64,000 nt of DNA from Amazonocrinis nigriterrae CENA67 (GTDB taxonomy: Bacteria; Cyanobacteriota; Cyanobacteriia; Cyanobacteriales; Nostocaceae): positions 1 to 64,000 of the forward strand of contig NZ_JAECZC010000015.1 in assembly GCF_016056305.1 (NCBI RefSeq), in the 5' to 3' direction. Of this stretch, positions 45,154 through 53,387 are shown in pieces. The notes below the pieces were generated by a model. The model saw only the letters and a program-made list of their open reading frames with translations. It made no database searches and was not told where the DNA came from. The translations under genes were made by a program, and so were the position numbers. The first letter of the stretch is position 1. Every line of letters starts with the position of its first letter.

Positions 45154-46482
45154 ATGGCGATCGTTACCGTTCCCAATAAATCAGTTGCAGTTAATCCCCT
45201 CAAGCAAAGCCAAGCTTTGGGCGCATCCTTAGCATTCTTGGGATTGAAAGGAATGATTCCTTTATTCCACGGTTCCCAAGGTTGTACCGCCTTCGCTAAA
45301 GTTGTGCTTGTACGGCATTTTCGGGAAGCTATTCCCCTAGCCACTACAGCCATGACGGAAGTGACTACCATTTTGGGTGGTGAAGAAAATTTAGAGCAAG
45401 CAATTCTCACTTTGGTAGAAAAGGTAAATCCCGAAATTATCGGTTTGTGCAGCACAGGATTGACAGAAACTAGAGGCGATGATATTGAGCGGTTTATCAA
45501 AGATATCCGCAAACGTCACCGCGAACTAGATCACCTGCCTATTGTCTTTGCTCCCACACCTGATTTTAAGGGTGCGTTGCAAGATGGTTTTGCTGCTGCT
45601 GTGGAAAGTATAGTTAGGGAAGTTCCGAAAGCAGGCGGAATCAGAACTGAGCAAGTAACGATTTTGGCGGGTTCTGCTTTCACGCCTGGGGATGTGCAGG
45701 AAATCAAAGAGATGGTGACGGCTTTTGGTTTAGTACCCATCTTTGTACCTAACCTTGGCGCTTCCCTGGATGGACATTTAGAAGATGGCTATAACGCTAT
45801 CACAGCCAGCGGCACCACTGTCAAACAGTTACAAGAAGTCGGTAGTTCTGCCTTCACTATCGCCTTGGGTGAAAGTATGCGCGGTGCTGCCAAAATTCTC
45901 GAAGAACGGTTTGGCATTCCTTACGAGGTGTTTGGCGAATTAACTGGCTTGGAACCAGTGGATGAATTTTTGCAGGCATTGGCGATTTTGAGTAGCAATA
46001 GTGTACCAGAAAAATACCGCCGCCAACGTCGCCAACTGCAAGATGCCATGCTGGATACTCACTTCTACTTCGGTGCGAAGAGAGTTTCCTTAGCGCTGGA
46101 ACCTGACTTGTTATGGTCAACGGTGAATTTCCTGCAATCGATGGGAAGCCAAATTCATGCAGCCGTGACAACCACAAAATCGCCACTGTTGGAACAATTA
46201 CCGATTAAGAGCGTGACCATCGGTGATTTAGAAGACTTTGAACAATTAGCAGTGGGTTCTGATCTGCTGATTGGTAATTCTAATGTAAACGCGATCGCTA
46301 AACGTCTGTCAATTCCTTTGTACCGTCTCGGCATTCCCATTTATGACCGTTTGGGTAATGGGCAATTTACCAAAGTTGGCTATCGCGGCACAATGGAGCT
46401 TTTATTTGGTATTGGTAACCTCTTTTTAGAGCAAGAAGAGTCATTAGTCCTTAGTCCTTTGTCATTGGTAAAAGACAACTGA
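45154..46482 (+). CDS. nifN: FeMo-cofactor scaffold protein NifN
   Basis: The 442-residue partner of NifE. Motifs include LGLKGMIPLFHGSQGCTAFAKVVLVRHFREAIP, CSTGLTETRGDD and GNSNVNAIAKRLSIPLYRLGIP. The ATG follows the nifE stop without a gap, implying coupled translation. The last residues (LVLSPLSLVKDN) are encoded by tandem-repeat sequence (TTAGTCCTTTGTCATTGG), so the native C-terminus has been replaced or extended. Confidence 0.96.
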   Translation: MAIVTVPNKSVAVNPLKQSQALGASLAFLGLKGMIPLFHGSQGCTAFAKVVLVRHFREAIPLATTAMTEVTTILGGEENLEQAILTLVEKVNPEIIGLCSTGLTETRGDDIERFIKDIRKRHRELDHLPIVFAPTPDFKGALQDGFAAAVESIVREVPKAGGIRTEQVTILAGSAFTPGDVQEIKEMVTAFGLVPIFVPNLGASLDGHLEDGYNAITASGTTVKQLQEVGSSAFTIALGESMRGAAKILEERFGIPYEVFGELTGLEPVDEFLQALAILSSNSVPEKYRRQRRQLQDAMLDTHFYFGAKRVSLALEPDLLWSTVNFLQSMGSQIHAAVTTTKSPLLEQLPIKSVTIGDLEDFEQLAVGSDLLIGNSNVNAIAKRLSIPLYRLGIPIYDRLGNGQFTKVGYRGTMELLFGIGNLFLEQEESLVLSPLSLVKDN

Positions 46483-46533
46483 CCGCTGACAACTGACAAC
46501 TAACAACTGACAACTAACAACTGACAACTAACA
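46483..46533. repeat. AACTGACAACTAAC repeats between nifN and nifX
   Basis: Seven-base units fill the whole spacer up to the nifX ATG, and begin within the nifN 3' end. No ribosome binding site is obvious for nifX. Confidence 0.85.
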
Positions 46534-46947
46534 ATGAAAATTGCCTTTACGACAAGTGACCACGTTCATATCAATGCTCACTTCGGATGGGCAAGAGAAA
46601 TTGATGTTTATGAAATCTCCAATGAGGGATATCAATTTCTAGAAACTCTCTCATTTTCTGGCGAACTCAAAGAAGATGGTAATGAGGATAAAATCACACC
46701 CAAACTTGAAGCTCTAAGCGATTGTACCATTGTTTATGTAACGGCAATTGGTGGTACTGCTGCTGCTAAATTAATCAAGAAAGGTGTGACTCCAGTTAAG
46801 GCGCGATCAGAAGAAGAAGAAATTAATGAAGTACTCACTAAATTAGTGCAAACCCTTAAAGGCAATCCTCCGCCTTGGCTGCGTAAAGCTTTACAGCAAA
46901 AAACCTCAAACTTTGCAGATGAAGTAGAAAATGAAGCAACGGTATGA
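46534..46947 (+). CDS. nifX: nitrogenase cofactor carrier NifX
   Basis: NifX binds NifB-co and passes cofactor precursors between NifB and NifEN. The 137-residue product contains the family core (IAFTTSDHVHINAHFGWAREIDVYEI, YVTAIGGTAAAKLIKKGVTPVK), also present at the C-terminus of NifB. It overlaps the next gene by 4 bp (ATGA). Confidence 0.95.
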   Translation: MKIAFTTSDHVHINAHFGWAREIDVYEISNEGYQFLETLSFSGELKEDGNEDKITPKLEALSDCTIVYVTAIGGTAAAKLIKKGVTPVKARSEEEEINEVLTKLVQTLKGNPPPWLRKALQQKTSNFADEVENEATV

Positions 46948-47420
46948 GTGAAAATAATAGCGTTAATGGAACCGCGACAACTGTAGTTGCAGAATCTCCT
47001 TTTTTGAAGTCGTTAGTTTTCCAAATCCGAGGACAAGATAATTATGGAGTTTACCGCAATTGGTCGGATGAATTAATTCTCAAACCCTTTGTTGTCACTA
47101 AACAGAAAAAACGTGAAATTTCTGTTGAGGGTGAGGTTGACCCGGTGACACAGGCGCGAATTATGGCATTTTTCCGCGCTATCGCCGCCGGAATTGAAAA
47201 AGAAACAGGTTTGATATCTCAAGTGGTAATTGACTTGAGTCATGAAGGATTCGGCTGGGCATTAGTTTTTTCTGGTCGGCTTTTGCTAGCTGTAAAAACC
47301 TTGCGAGATGCCCATCGCTTTGGTTTTGATTCTCTAGAGAAACTAGCTGAAGAAGGAGATAAGTTTGTCCAAAAAGGAATTGATTTAGCGAAACGCTTCC
47401 CCGAAGTTGGCAAACTTTAG
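46944..47420 (+). CDS. NifX-associated protein (DUF269)
   Basis: A 158-residue protein of the DUF269 family that regularly follows nifX (SPFLKSLVFQIRGQDNYGVYRNWSDELIL; FGWALVFSGRLLLAVKTLRDAHRFGFDSLEKLAEEGDKFVQKG). No biochemical role is settled. The 4-bp overlap with nifX suggests that the two proteins act together. Confidence 0.93.
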   Translation: MSENNSVNGTATTVVAESPFLKSLVFQIRGQDNYGVYRNWSDELILKPFVVTKQKKREISVEGEVDPVTQARIMAFFRAIAAGIEKETGLISQVVIDLSHEGFGWALVFSGRLLLAVKTLRDAHRFGFDSLEKLAEEGDKFVQKGIDLAKRFPEVGKL

Positions 47421-47792
47421 AAGTGCTGAGTGCTGAGGAGCCACTGCGTTGGGCGGCTTTGCCGACTTGAAGCATGTGGCGTTGCTGAGTGCTGAGTGAA
47501 TAGTAAGAAGTTATGAGTTAGAAGTTATGAATTAACAATTACATAACTCACAACTCATAATTAATAGACTTCTTGCATAAATCTTTTTTTGTCTCACGCA
47601 AAGGCGAGGCAGCGCGTTGGGCGGGTTTCCCGACTTGAAGCGACTGCCGTCGCAAAGACGCAAAGAAAAGAACGCTAAGAATGACTTTTGCAAGAGGTCT
47701 AATGTAGATAATTCAAAATTCAGCACTCATAAGTTATCACTTATAACTCAGCACTCAGCACTTAGCACTCAGCACTTAATGAGGAGAAGTTG
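47421..47792. repeat. repeat-rich spacer between DUF269 and DUF683 genes
   Basis: Contains GTGCTGA units, a copy of the GGAGCCACTGCGTTGGGCGG repeat (47437-47482), a related palindromic copy (47605-47652, with GACTGCCGTCGCAAAGACG), TTATGAGTTAGAAG units and CAGCACTTAG units before GAGGAG (ribosome binding site of the next gene). No gene. Confidence 0.75.
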
Positions 47793-48011
47793 ATGGTGCA
47801 GGCAGGAGAAACAAATATTGAGGAACTGAAAGGGCAGATTAGAAAGCTTAATAGTAAAGCGGGTCAGATGAAGATGGATCTGCATGATTTAGCGGAAGGT
47901 CTGCCAACTGATTACAAAAACCTTATGGATGTGGCGGCTGCAACTTATGAAATCTATCGTGAGTTAGATGAACTTAAGCAACAGCTGAAGAAATTGGAGA
48001 ATGCTAAATGA
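47793..48011 (+). CDS. nif-associated small coiled-coil protein (DUF683/CCE_0567 family)
   Basis: A 72-residue all-helical protein (IEELKGQIRKLNSKAGQMKMDLHDLAEGLPTDYKNLMDVA, then YEIYRELDELKQQLKKLE). The family is conserved after nifX-DUF269 in nif clusters and folds as a helical hairpin. Its role is unknown. GAGGAG at 47780-47785 supports the ATG at 47793. Confidence 0.9.
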   Translation: MVQAGETNIEELKGQIRKLNSKAGQMKMDLHDLAEGLPTDYKNLMDVAAATYEIYRELDELKQQLKKLENAK

Positions 48012-48130
48012 TCAACCCCCCAGATATTTAGGATCAATCCCAAATCCAAAATCTAAAATCCAAAATCCCCAAGCCCCCGAATCAATTTGTGGGGTCAATC
48101 CCAAATCCAAAATCTAAAATCCAAAATTCT

Positions 48131-48448
48131 ATGGCTGGGACTATTGAAGAATTCAAAAAGCTCGTAGATACAGAAGAATTTTTGCAGTTTTTTAATCTGC
48201 CCTACGACGAAAAATTTGTGAATGTAAATCGTCTTCATATTTTGAAGAAGTTTTCCCAATATATTCGGGAAATTGATGATAATTCTCCTGATCTGAGTGC
48301 AGAAGAAAAGCTCAATCAATATTCTTTAGCTTTACAAAAAGCTTATGAGGTTTTTCTGGAATCAACACCCCAAGAACAAAAGCTGTTCAAGGTATTTAAC
48401 GAGAAGCCTAAGAATGTAGTCACGCTGACAGAAATCACTTCTGATTAG
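48131..48448 (+). CDS. nifW: nitrogenase stabilising/protective protein NifW
   Basis: A 105-residue NifW (MAGTIEEFKKLVDTEEFLQFFNLPYDEKFVNVNRLHILKKFSQYI). In Azotobacter NifW binds the MoFe protein and helps protect or mature it. The frame extends 14 codons upstream through CCAAAATC repeats, but the ATG at 48131 is the family start. Confidence 0.94.
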   Translation: MAGTIEEFKKLVDTEEFLQFFNLPYDEKFVNVNRLHILKKFSQYIREIDDNSPDLSAEEKLNQYSLALQKAYEVFLESTPQEQKLFKVFNEKPKNVVTLTEITSD

Positions 48449-48458
48449 GAGTTACAAA

Positions 48459-49262
48459 GTGATAAACCTAACGCCTACAGAGTTAGAACGCTATAGTCGC
48501 CAAATGATGCTCCCGAATTTTGGCGAAGTAGCTCAGAAGCGCCTCAAGTCAGCGACGGTTCTGGTTACGGGTGTGGGGGGATTAGGCGGTACGGCGGCAC
48601 TTTACTTAGCAGTAGCGGGTGTTGGGCGGCTAATCCTTGTCCGAGGTGGTGACTTGCGACTGGATGATATGAATCGTCAAGTTCTGATGACGGATGATTG
48701 GGTAGGTAAACCAAGGGTTTTCAAAGCAAAGGAAACTCTGGAGGCGATCAATCCCGACATCCAGATAGAAGCAGTTCATGAGTATATCACCCCGGAAAAT
48801 GTAGACTCTTTGGTGCAATCTGCTGATATGGCGCTGGACTGCGCGCACAATTTCACGGAACGCGATTTGTTAAATGCAGCTTGTGTGCGTTGGCGCAAAC
48901 CAATGGTGGAAGCCGCAATGGATGGGATGGAGGCGTATTTGACAACGATTATTCCTGGTGTGACTCCTTGTTTATCCTGTCTGTTTCCTGAGAAGCCTGA
49001 GTGGGATCGGCGCGGCTTTTCGGTTCTGGGCGCTGTTTCGGGAACTTTGGCTTGTCTGACAGCGCTGGAAGCGGTGAAGTTGATCACTGGGTTTAGTCAA
49101 CCTCTGTTGTCACAATTGCTGACAATTGATTTTAACCGAATGGAATTTGCTAAACGCCGATCTGGGCGCGATCGCTCTTGTCCAGTCTGTGGTAACACTG
49201 CACCCTGGAGATACGCGCAATCCAATTCGATGGAACCCACCAGTAGCAATTGCACACATTAG
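48459..49262 (+). CDS. hesA: HesA, ThiF/MoeB-like adenylating enzyme
   Basis: A 267-residue E1-like protein with the nucleotide-binding VTGVGGLGGTAALYLAVAGVG, the Arg finger-like DDMNRQ, and zinc-binding pairs CLSCLFPE and CPVC. HesA is expressed in heterocysts and is thought to serve Mo or sulfur handling for nitrogenase. GTG start with AGGAG eight bases upstream; 10 bp after nifW. Confidence 0.93.
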   Translation: MINLTPTELERYSRQMMLPNFGEVAQKRLKSATVLVTGVGGLGGTAALYLAVAGVGRLILVRGGDLRLDDMNRQVLMTDDWVGKPRVFKAKETLEAINPDIQIEAVHEYITPENVDSLVQSADMALDCAHNFTERDLLNAACVRWRKPMVEAAMDGMEAYLTTIIPGVTPCLSCLFPEKPEWDRRGFSVLGAVSGTLACLTALEAVKLITGFSQPLLSQLLTIDFNRMEFAKRRSGRDRSCPVCGNTAPWRYAQSNSMEPTSSNCTH

Positions 49263-49345
49263 TCAGTGGTCAGTGGTCAGTAGTCAGTAGTCAATGGTTA
49301 TTAGTTATTTAACAACTGACAACTAACAACTAACAACTGACAGCT
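49262..49345. repeat. GGTCAGT/AACTGAC repeats between hesA and hesB
   Basis: Two opposed runs (TCAGTGGTCAGTAG, then CAACTGACAACTAA) could pair into a stem. AGGAGG at 49391-49396 is the ribosome binding site of hesB. Confidence 0.8.
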
Positions 49346-49399
49346 AACAAACCTACACCCGAAACCAGAACAATTAATCGCTACAAATTAGGAGGCTTA

Positions 49400-49771
49400 A
49401 TGACCGTTACTTTGACAGAAAAAGCAGAATTTCGTTTGCGAGCATTTTTGCGAGGTTCCGCTCCTGACGAGAATGGTGCAACTAAAGGTGTCCGCATTTC
49501 TGTAAAAGATGGTGGTTGCAGTGGCTACGAGTATGTGATCGATATCACTAGCAAACCCCAACCAGATGATTTAGTTATTGAGCAAGGCAAGGTGCTGATT
49601 TATGTGGATGCTAAAAGTGCGCCTTTATTGGAAGGGGTGGTAATCGATTTTGTCGAAGGGGTAATAGAAAGCGGCTTTAAGTTTACTAACCCAAATGCAA
49701 GTGATACCTGTGGCTGCGGAAAGTCGTTTAAAGCAGGTGACTGCACGCCTACAGGTGTACCTTGCAGCTAA
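49400..49771 (+). CDS. hesB: HesB, A-type iron-sulfur carrier
   Basis: A 123-residue HesB/IscA protein that delivers Fe-S clusters. The three cluster Cys are in VKDGGCSGYEYV and DTCGCGKSF; the C-terminus adds CTPTGVPCS with two more Cys. Together with hesA and fdxH it is the known heterocyst gene group. Confidence 0.95.
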   Translation: MTVTLTEKAEFRLRAFLRGSAPDENGATKGVRISVKDGGCSGYEYVIDITSKPQPDDLVIEQGKVLIYVDAKSAPLLEGVVIDFVEGVIESGFKFTNPNASDTCGCGKSFKAGDCTPTGVPCS

Positions 49772-49935
49772 ATAATTCGTAATTGTTCATGGGTAATTTG
49801 TAATTAATAAAATTACGAATTACGAATTACGAACTACTAATTATTTGAGGCGCTCCGCACTTTTTCTCGAAGAGTGGGAAAGATTGCACAACTTCGAGAA
49901 ACCAACCGAATCGTATATTTGAGGAGAATCGGAAA

Positions 49936-50235
49936 ATGGCTACCTACCAAGTTAGATTAATCAACAAAAAAGAAGACCTCGATACCACAATTGAAGTTGA
50001 TGAAGATCAAAACATTGTGGATGCAGCAGAAGAAGCTGGTATTGAATTACCTTACTCTTGCCATTCAGGTGGTTGCTCAAGTTGTGTAGGTAAAGTAGTT
50101 GAAGGTGAAGTAGATCAAGAAGATCAACTGTTCTTGGATGACGAGCAACTTGAGAAAGGTTTTGCTCTACTTTGTGTTAGCAAACCACGTTCTAATTGCA
50201 CGATTAAGACACATCAAGAAGCATATCTCGTGTAA
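49936..50235 (+). CDS. fdxH: heterocyst 2Fe-2S ferredoxin
   Basis: FdxH donates electrons to nitrogenase reductase in heterocysts. The 99-residue plant-type ferredoxin has CHSGGCSSC and a distal Cys in LLCVSKP. GAGGAG precedes the ATG. Confidence 0.96.
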   Translation: MATYQVRLINKKEDLDTTIEVDEDQNIVDAAEEAGIELPYSCHSGGCSSCVGKVVEGEVDQEDQLFLDDEQLEKGFALLCVSKPRSNCTIKTHQEAYLV

Positions 50236-50341
50236 GCGATCGCTTTGGTTGCTATCCTTAGCAATCAATTAAAGAACAAAGTATGAAGTATGAAGTATAT
50301 GTATTTACTTCATACTTCATACTTCATGTTTTATTGTTAAA

Positions 50342-50593
50342 ATGTTTACTCCTTTTAGCGTGATTGGTTGCTCATTAGAATTACTCAGAACAGGAGAACG
50401 AGGCATTGTTACTTTCTGCAAAATTCAAGATGAGAAAATCCATACAAAAATAACATCAATCGGCGTGACAACAGGCACTATCATCACTTTAGAACAACAA
50501 TTTCCTTCTTTAATCATCAAAATTGGTAATATATCCTGGAATATAGAACGAGAAGTTGCCCGCGCTATTTATGTTCGGATTATTGATAATTGA
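50342..50593 (+). CDS. FeoA-domain protein
   Basis: An 83-residue SH3-like FeoA domain (MFTPFSVIGCSLELLRTGERGIVTFCKI ... NISWNIEREVARAIYVRI). FeoA proteins accompany the FeoB ferrous-iron transporter. Here it stands alone after fdxH, a frequent arrangement in cyanobacterial nif clusters; a link to iron supply is inferred. Confidence 0.87.
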   Translation: MFTPFSVIGCSLELLRTGERGIVTFCKIQDEKIHTKITSIGVTTGTIITLEQQFPSLIIKIGNISWNIEREVARAIYVRIIDN

Positions 50594-50661
50594 TTAGTAT
50601 GGACGCAAGGTTTTGCGCCCATAATATTTATTCACCCTCAAATAAACTCAAAAGCTTTATG

Positions 50662-50689
50662 GGCGATTTGCTTTTAAAAGCAAGTCGCC
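50662..50689. terminator. hairpin between convergent FeoA and molbindin genes
   Basis: GGCGATTTGCTTTT pairs with AAAAGCAAGTCGCC (one mismatch). Its location between converging genes fits a bidirectional terminator ending the nif cluster. Confidence 0.65.
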
Positions 50690-50695
50690 TATTTG

Positions 50696-50905
50696 TCAAT
50701 CAACAGCAACTATCACGTCTGATGATTTAATTACAGCATAAGCCTGCTTGCCCTCCGCAAGTCCAAGCTTTTCCGCTGATGATTTGGTAATAATTGACAC
50801 TAGTTCTATTCCAGGTGCTAATTCTAAAGTCACTTCAGTATTGACTGAACCAGTTACAACTTTTTTGACTGTGGTTTTGAGCGAATTACGAGCGCTAATT
50901 TCCAT
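50696..50905 (-). CDS. molbindin-like Mop domain protein
   Basis: A 69-residue single Mop/TOBE domain (SARNSLKTTVKKVVTGSVNTEVTLELAPG, then VSIITKSSAEKLGLAEGKQAYAVIKSSDVIV). Such proteins bind molybdate as oligomers and may buffer Mo for FeMo-cofactor. It is convergent to the nif cluster. Confidence 0.9.
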   Translation of the reverse strand: MEISARNSLKTTVKKVVTGSVNTEVTLELAPGIELVSIITKSSAEKLGLAEGKQAYAVIKSSDVIVAVD

Positions 50906-52166
50906 GTTTTAATTTCCTTTTAGTTATTTATACTTGCCACTTTAACAAGCTTTGATACTAGTAATAAGATTATTCAAGATTTCTTAATTTTTTAAGAGAT
51001 ATATCTAATACACTATGTCTTTCAATAGCGACACCTCTATTTGATAGATTATATCGAGATACTACTTAGTTAATCTCAGCAAGGTTTAAAACACTATTAC
51101 TAAATGTTGATAATCTTGACATCAACGTAAAACTGAGAAGCGATAGTACTTCTATAAAACTTACACAAAACCAGACGCTGTAGCGGCAATTCATTAATTA
51201 TCACTATATGAAAATAAAGGTTTTAATTATTCTCTGTGTAAATCCTATCTTATTTCAGTTATGAGGCTTGATTTTAATTACAAACCACAGACAATATCAA
51301 TGTGGCATAGATCTATCTTTTGACAATCAGGTAATAGATTAATTTTATTGACAAGCATTCAGAGCCTATTTATAAAGTAAATATTAAGTAGGGGAGGCAA
51401 AAAGCGGTGTGGATGTTCCTCCCCACCGAACTTCAGAGCGGCGGAAGCCGCCGCTCTGAGTTCTCGCTTTATTGCCGTTGTGTTACGGCGTTTGCTAGGA
51501 TTTCGGAGTTTGAGAGAGTGAGGATTAGCCGTAACGCACCATTTTTATCGGTGCGTTATAGCAACGCTTAACGCACCCTACAATTTAAGGTTTACTTTAT
51601 AAATCATCTCTCATATAATTGCTAGCTAATTAGGTTACTTTTGTAAGTAAGTATCTATCTTAATTCTTGATTTATAACTGTAAAATTAGTTGCTTTTTCA
51701 ATTTATTTTAAGTAATTATATGTCTGGGTATCTTAACAAATGATTCATAATTTAAACTTATCAGAGTGATAATATATAGGTAAGCTAAATTGTTGCTAGT
51801 GAACCTAAACTTCAGCAAAAAGCGATTACAGGGTTATCTAAGACATTCTCATCTTAATAGTGGTTAAACATAAAAATTGGGTAGACAGTGAAAAAGCATA
51901 CACACATAATTAATGGGAAAATGCATAAATCTTCTCCCAATCAATAACCACATTTATTAAGGTATGAAATGGACTTAATACTTCTGGAAAAGGGTGTCTA
52001 TGTTCCGTAACCGCTTTTTTAGGTGGCAAATATCGATTCCTCACAATTCAACTTGAATTTGAGTTAGGCGCATAGGCGTTCAGTGCAGCTAAGCAAATGC
52101 AGTTTGGGAAGAATTGCAGCAGTTTAGAAATTGCCCTACTTGCAAAAAATTTAAGGAGCAAGAGTT
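50906..52166. other. 1.26-kb region without a gene; repeats and hairpins
   Basis: Mostly AT-rich. Recognisable pieces are a perfect hairpin CAGAGCGGCGG/CCGCCGCTCTG (51434-51458) next to GGGGAGG/CCTCCCC (about 51394-51424), and a CGTAACGCACC...GGTGCGTTATAGC repeat ending AACGCACCCTAC (51531-51580). The last 150 bp should hold the promoter of the CBS-CP12 gene, whose ribosome binding site is AAGGAG at 52152-52157. No RNA gene could be identified. Confidence 0.55.
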
Positions 52167-52763
52167 ATGCGAGCCAAACAAATCATGACTCAAGATGTAG
52201 CTACTATTCGCGGTTCCGCTACTGTAGCAGAAGCAGTCAAACTATTAAGGCTCAAAGAATTACGGGCGTTAATTGTGGAACCTCGTAACAGCGGTGATGC
52301 TTACGGTATTGTTACTGAAATGGATATTGTAGGCAAAGTTGTTGCTTATGGAAAAGACCCACAAGAGGTGCATGTTTATGACATAATGAGCAAACCCTGC
52401 ATCGTCGTTGATCCTGACCTTGATGTAGAATATGTGGCGCGGTTATTTGCGAACACAGGTGTATGGCGTGCGCCTGTCATCCGAGGTGAATTACTTGGTA
52501 TTATTTCTGTCACAGATATTATCAATAAAGGAAACTTTCTAGAAAAACCAAAATTGTTATTCTTGCGAAAAGAACTCTTGAAAGCTATATCTAATGCTCG
52601 TTCAGTTTCTGCTAACTATGGCCCTGATTCTAAAAGAGCAATTGAAGCTTGGGATTTAGTAGATGAACTCGAAGCAGAAGCAGGTTTTTATGGCGCACCA
52701 AAACCAGAAAAAACTGCAAGAGAGTTATTCTCTGAGCAACGTAAACCAGTAGCTGTTGGTTAA
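52167..52763 (+). CDS. CBS-CP12 domain protein
   Basis: A 198-residue protein with two CBS motifs (about 1-125; MRAKQIMTQDVATIRG and VYDIMSKPCIVVDPDLDVEY) followed by a CP12-like C-terminal segment (ARSVSANYGPDSKRAIEAWDLVDELEAEA). CBS pairs sense adenine nucleotides; CP12 binds GAPDH and PRK to switch off the Calvin cycle. The CP12 Cys pairs are absent. CBS-CP12 fusions are known in cyanobacteria. Its place beside nif genes suggests a role in heterocyst carbon or nitrogenase metabolism (inference). Confidence 0.85.
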   Translation: MRAKQIMTQDVATIRGSATVAEAVKLLRLKELRALIVEPRNSGDAYGIVTEMDIVGKVVAYGKDPQEVHVYDIMSKPCIVVDPDLDVEYVARLFANTGVWRAPVIRGELLGIISVTDIINKGNFLEKPKLLFLRKELLKAISNARSVSANYGPDSKRAIEAWDLVDELEAEAGFYGAPKPEKTARELFSEQRKPVAVG

Positions 52764-52934
52764 CTCGCATTCAACAACGAGATTTCCGACTTTTTTGAAA
52801 AGTCGGAAATCTGAGCTTTTAGTTTTGAATTTTGTACAATTCAAACAAAAATTATTTATATATTCTTTTATTTAAGAATGGTGGGCATTGTCCACCATTT
52901 TATTTGTTGAGCAAACTTACACGAGGCGAGAGAT

Positions 52935-53387
52935 ATGAATAATTTGACAGATGTTACTAAACAATGGTTGACAACAAAAGGTTACAGTTTTGTAGATTTG
53001 AATCAGCATGGTGAAAATGGCGATACAGCTTTGATGAAAGCCACAAGAGAAGGAATTTACCAAGTTGTTAAAGAACTGATTGATGCAGGTGCAGATGTAA
53101 ATTCAAGAAACAATGATGGAAACAATGCTTTATGGTTTGCTTGTTTTGGCAATCACTACGATTTAATTACTTTACTGTTGTCGTCAAAAATTAATATTGA
53201 TAATCAAAATGATAATGGTGCAACTGTCTTAATGTATGCAGCTTCTGCTGGAAAAACTGAAGTAGTCAAGTTGCTTTTACAACATCAACCTAATCTGTAT
53301 TTGCAAAACTTAGATGATTATAAAGCGATAGATTTTGCAAGTAATGTAGAAGTTTTAAGGATACTGAAAAATGCTACAAAAAAATAA
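52935..53387 (+). CDS. ankyrin-repeat protein
   Basis: A 150-residue protein with about four ankyrin repeats (GDTALMKATREGIYQVVKELIDAGADVN; NNALWFACFGNHYDLITLLL; GATVLMYAASAGKTEVVKLLL). Ankyrin repeats bind other proteins. It overlaps the following SagB-like gene by 17 bp, so the two products may act together. Confidence 0.9.
   Translation: MNNLTDVTKQWLTTKGYSFVDLNQHGENGDTALMKATREGIYQVVKELIDAGADVNSRNNDGNNALWFACFGNHYDLITLLLSSKINIDNQNDNGATVLMYAASAGKTEVVKLLLQHQPNLYLQNLDDYKAIDFASNVEVLRILKNATKK

Noticed and set aside
49400-50235. sigma-54-type promoters for nif genes
   Set aside because: Cyanobacteria lack sigma-54 and NifA; GG-N10-GC-like matches near nif genes are treated as chance.
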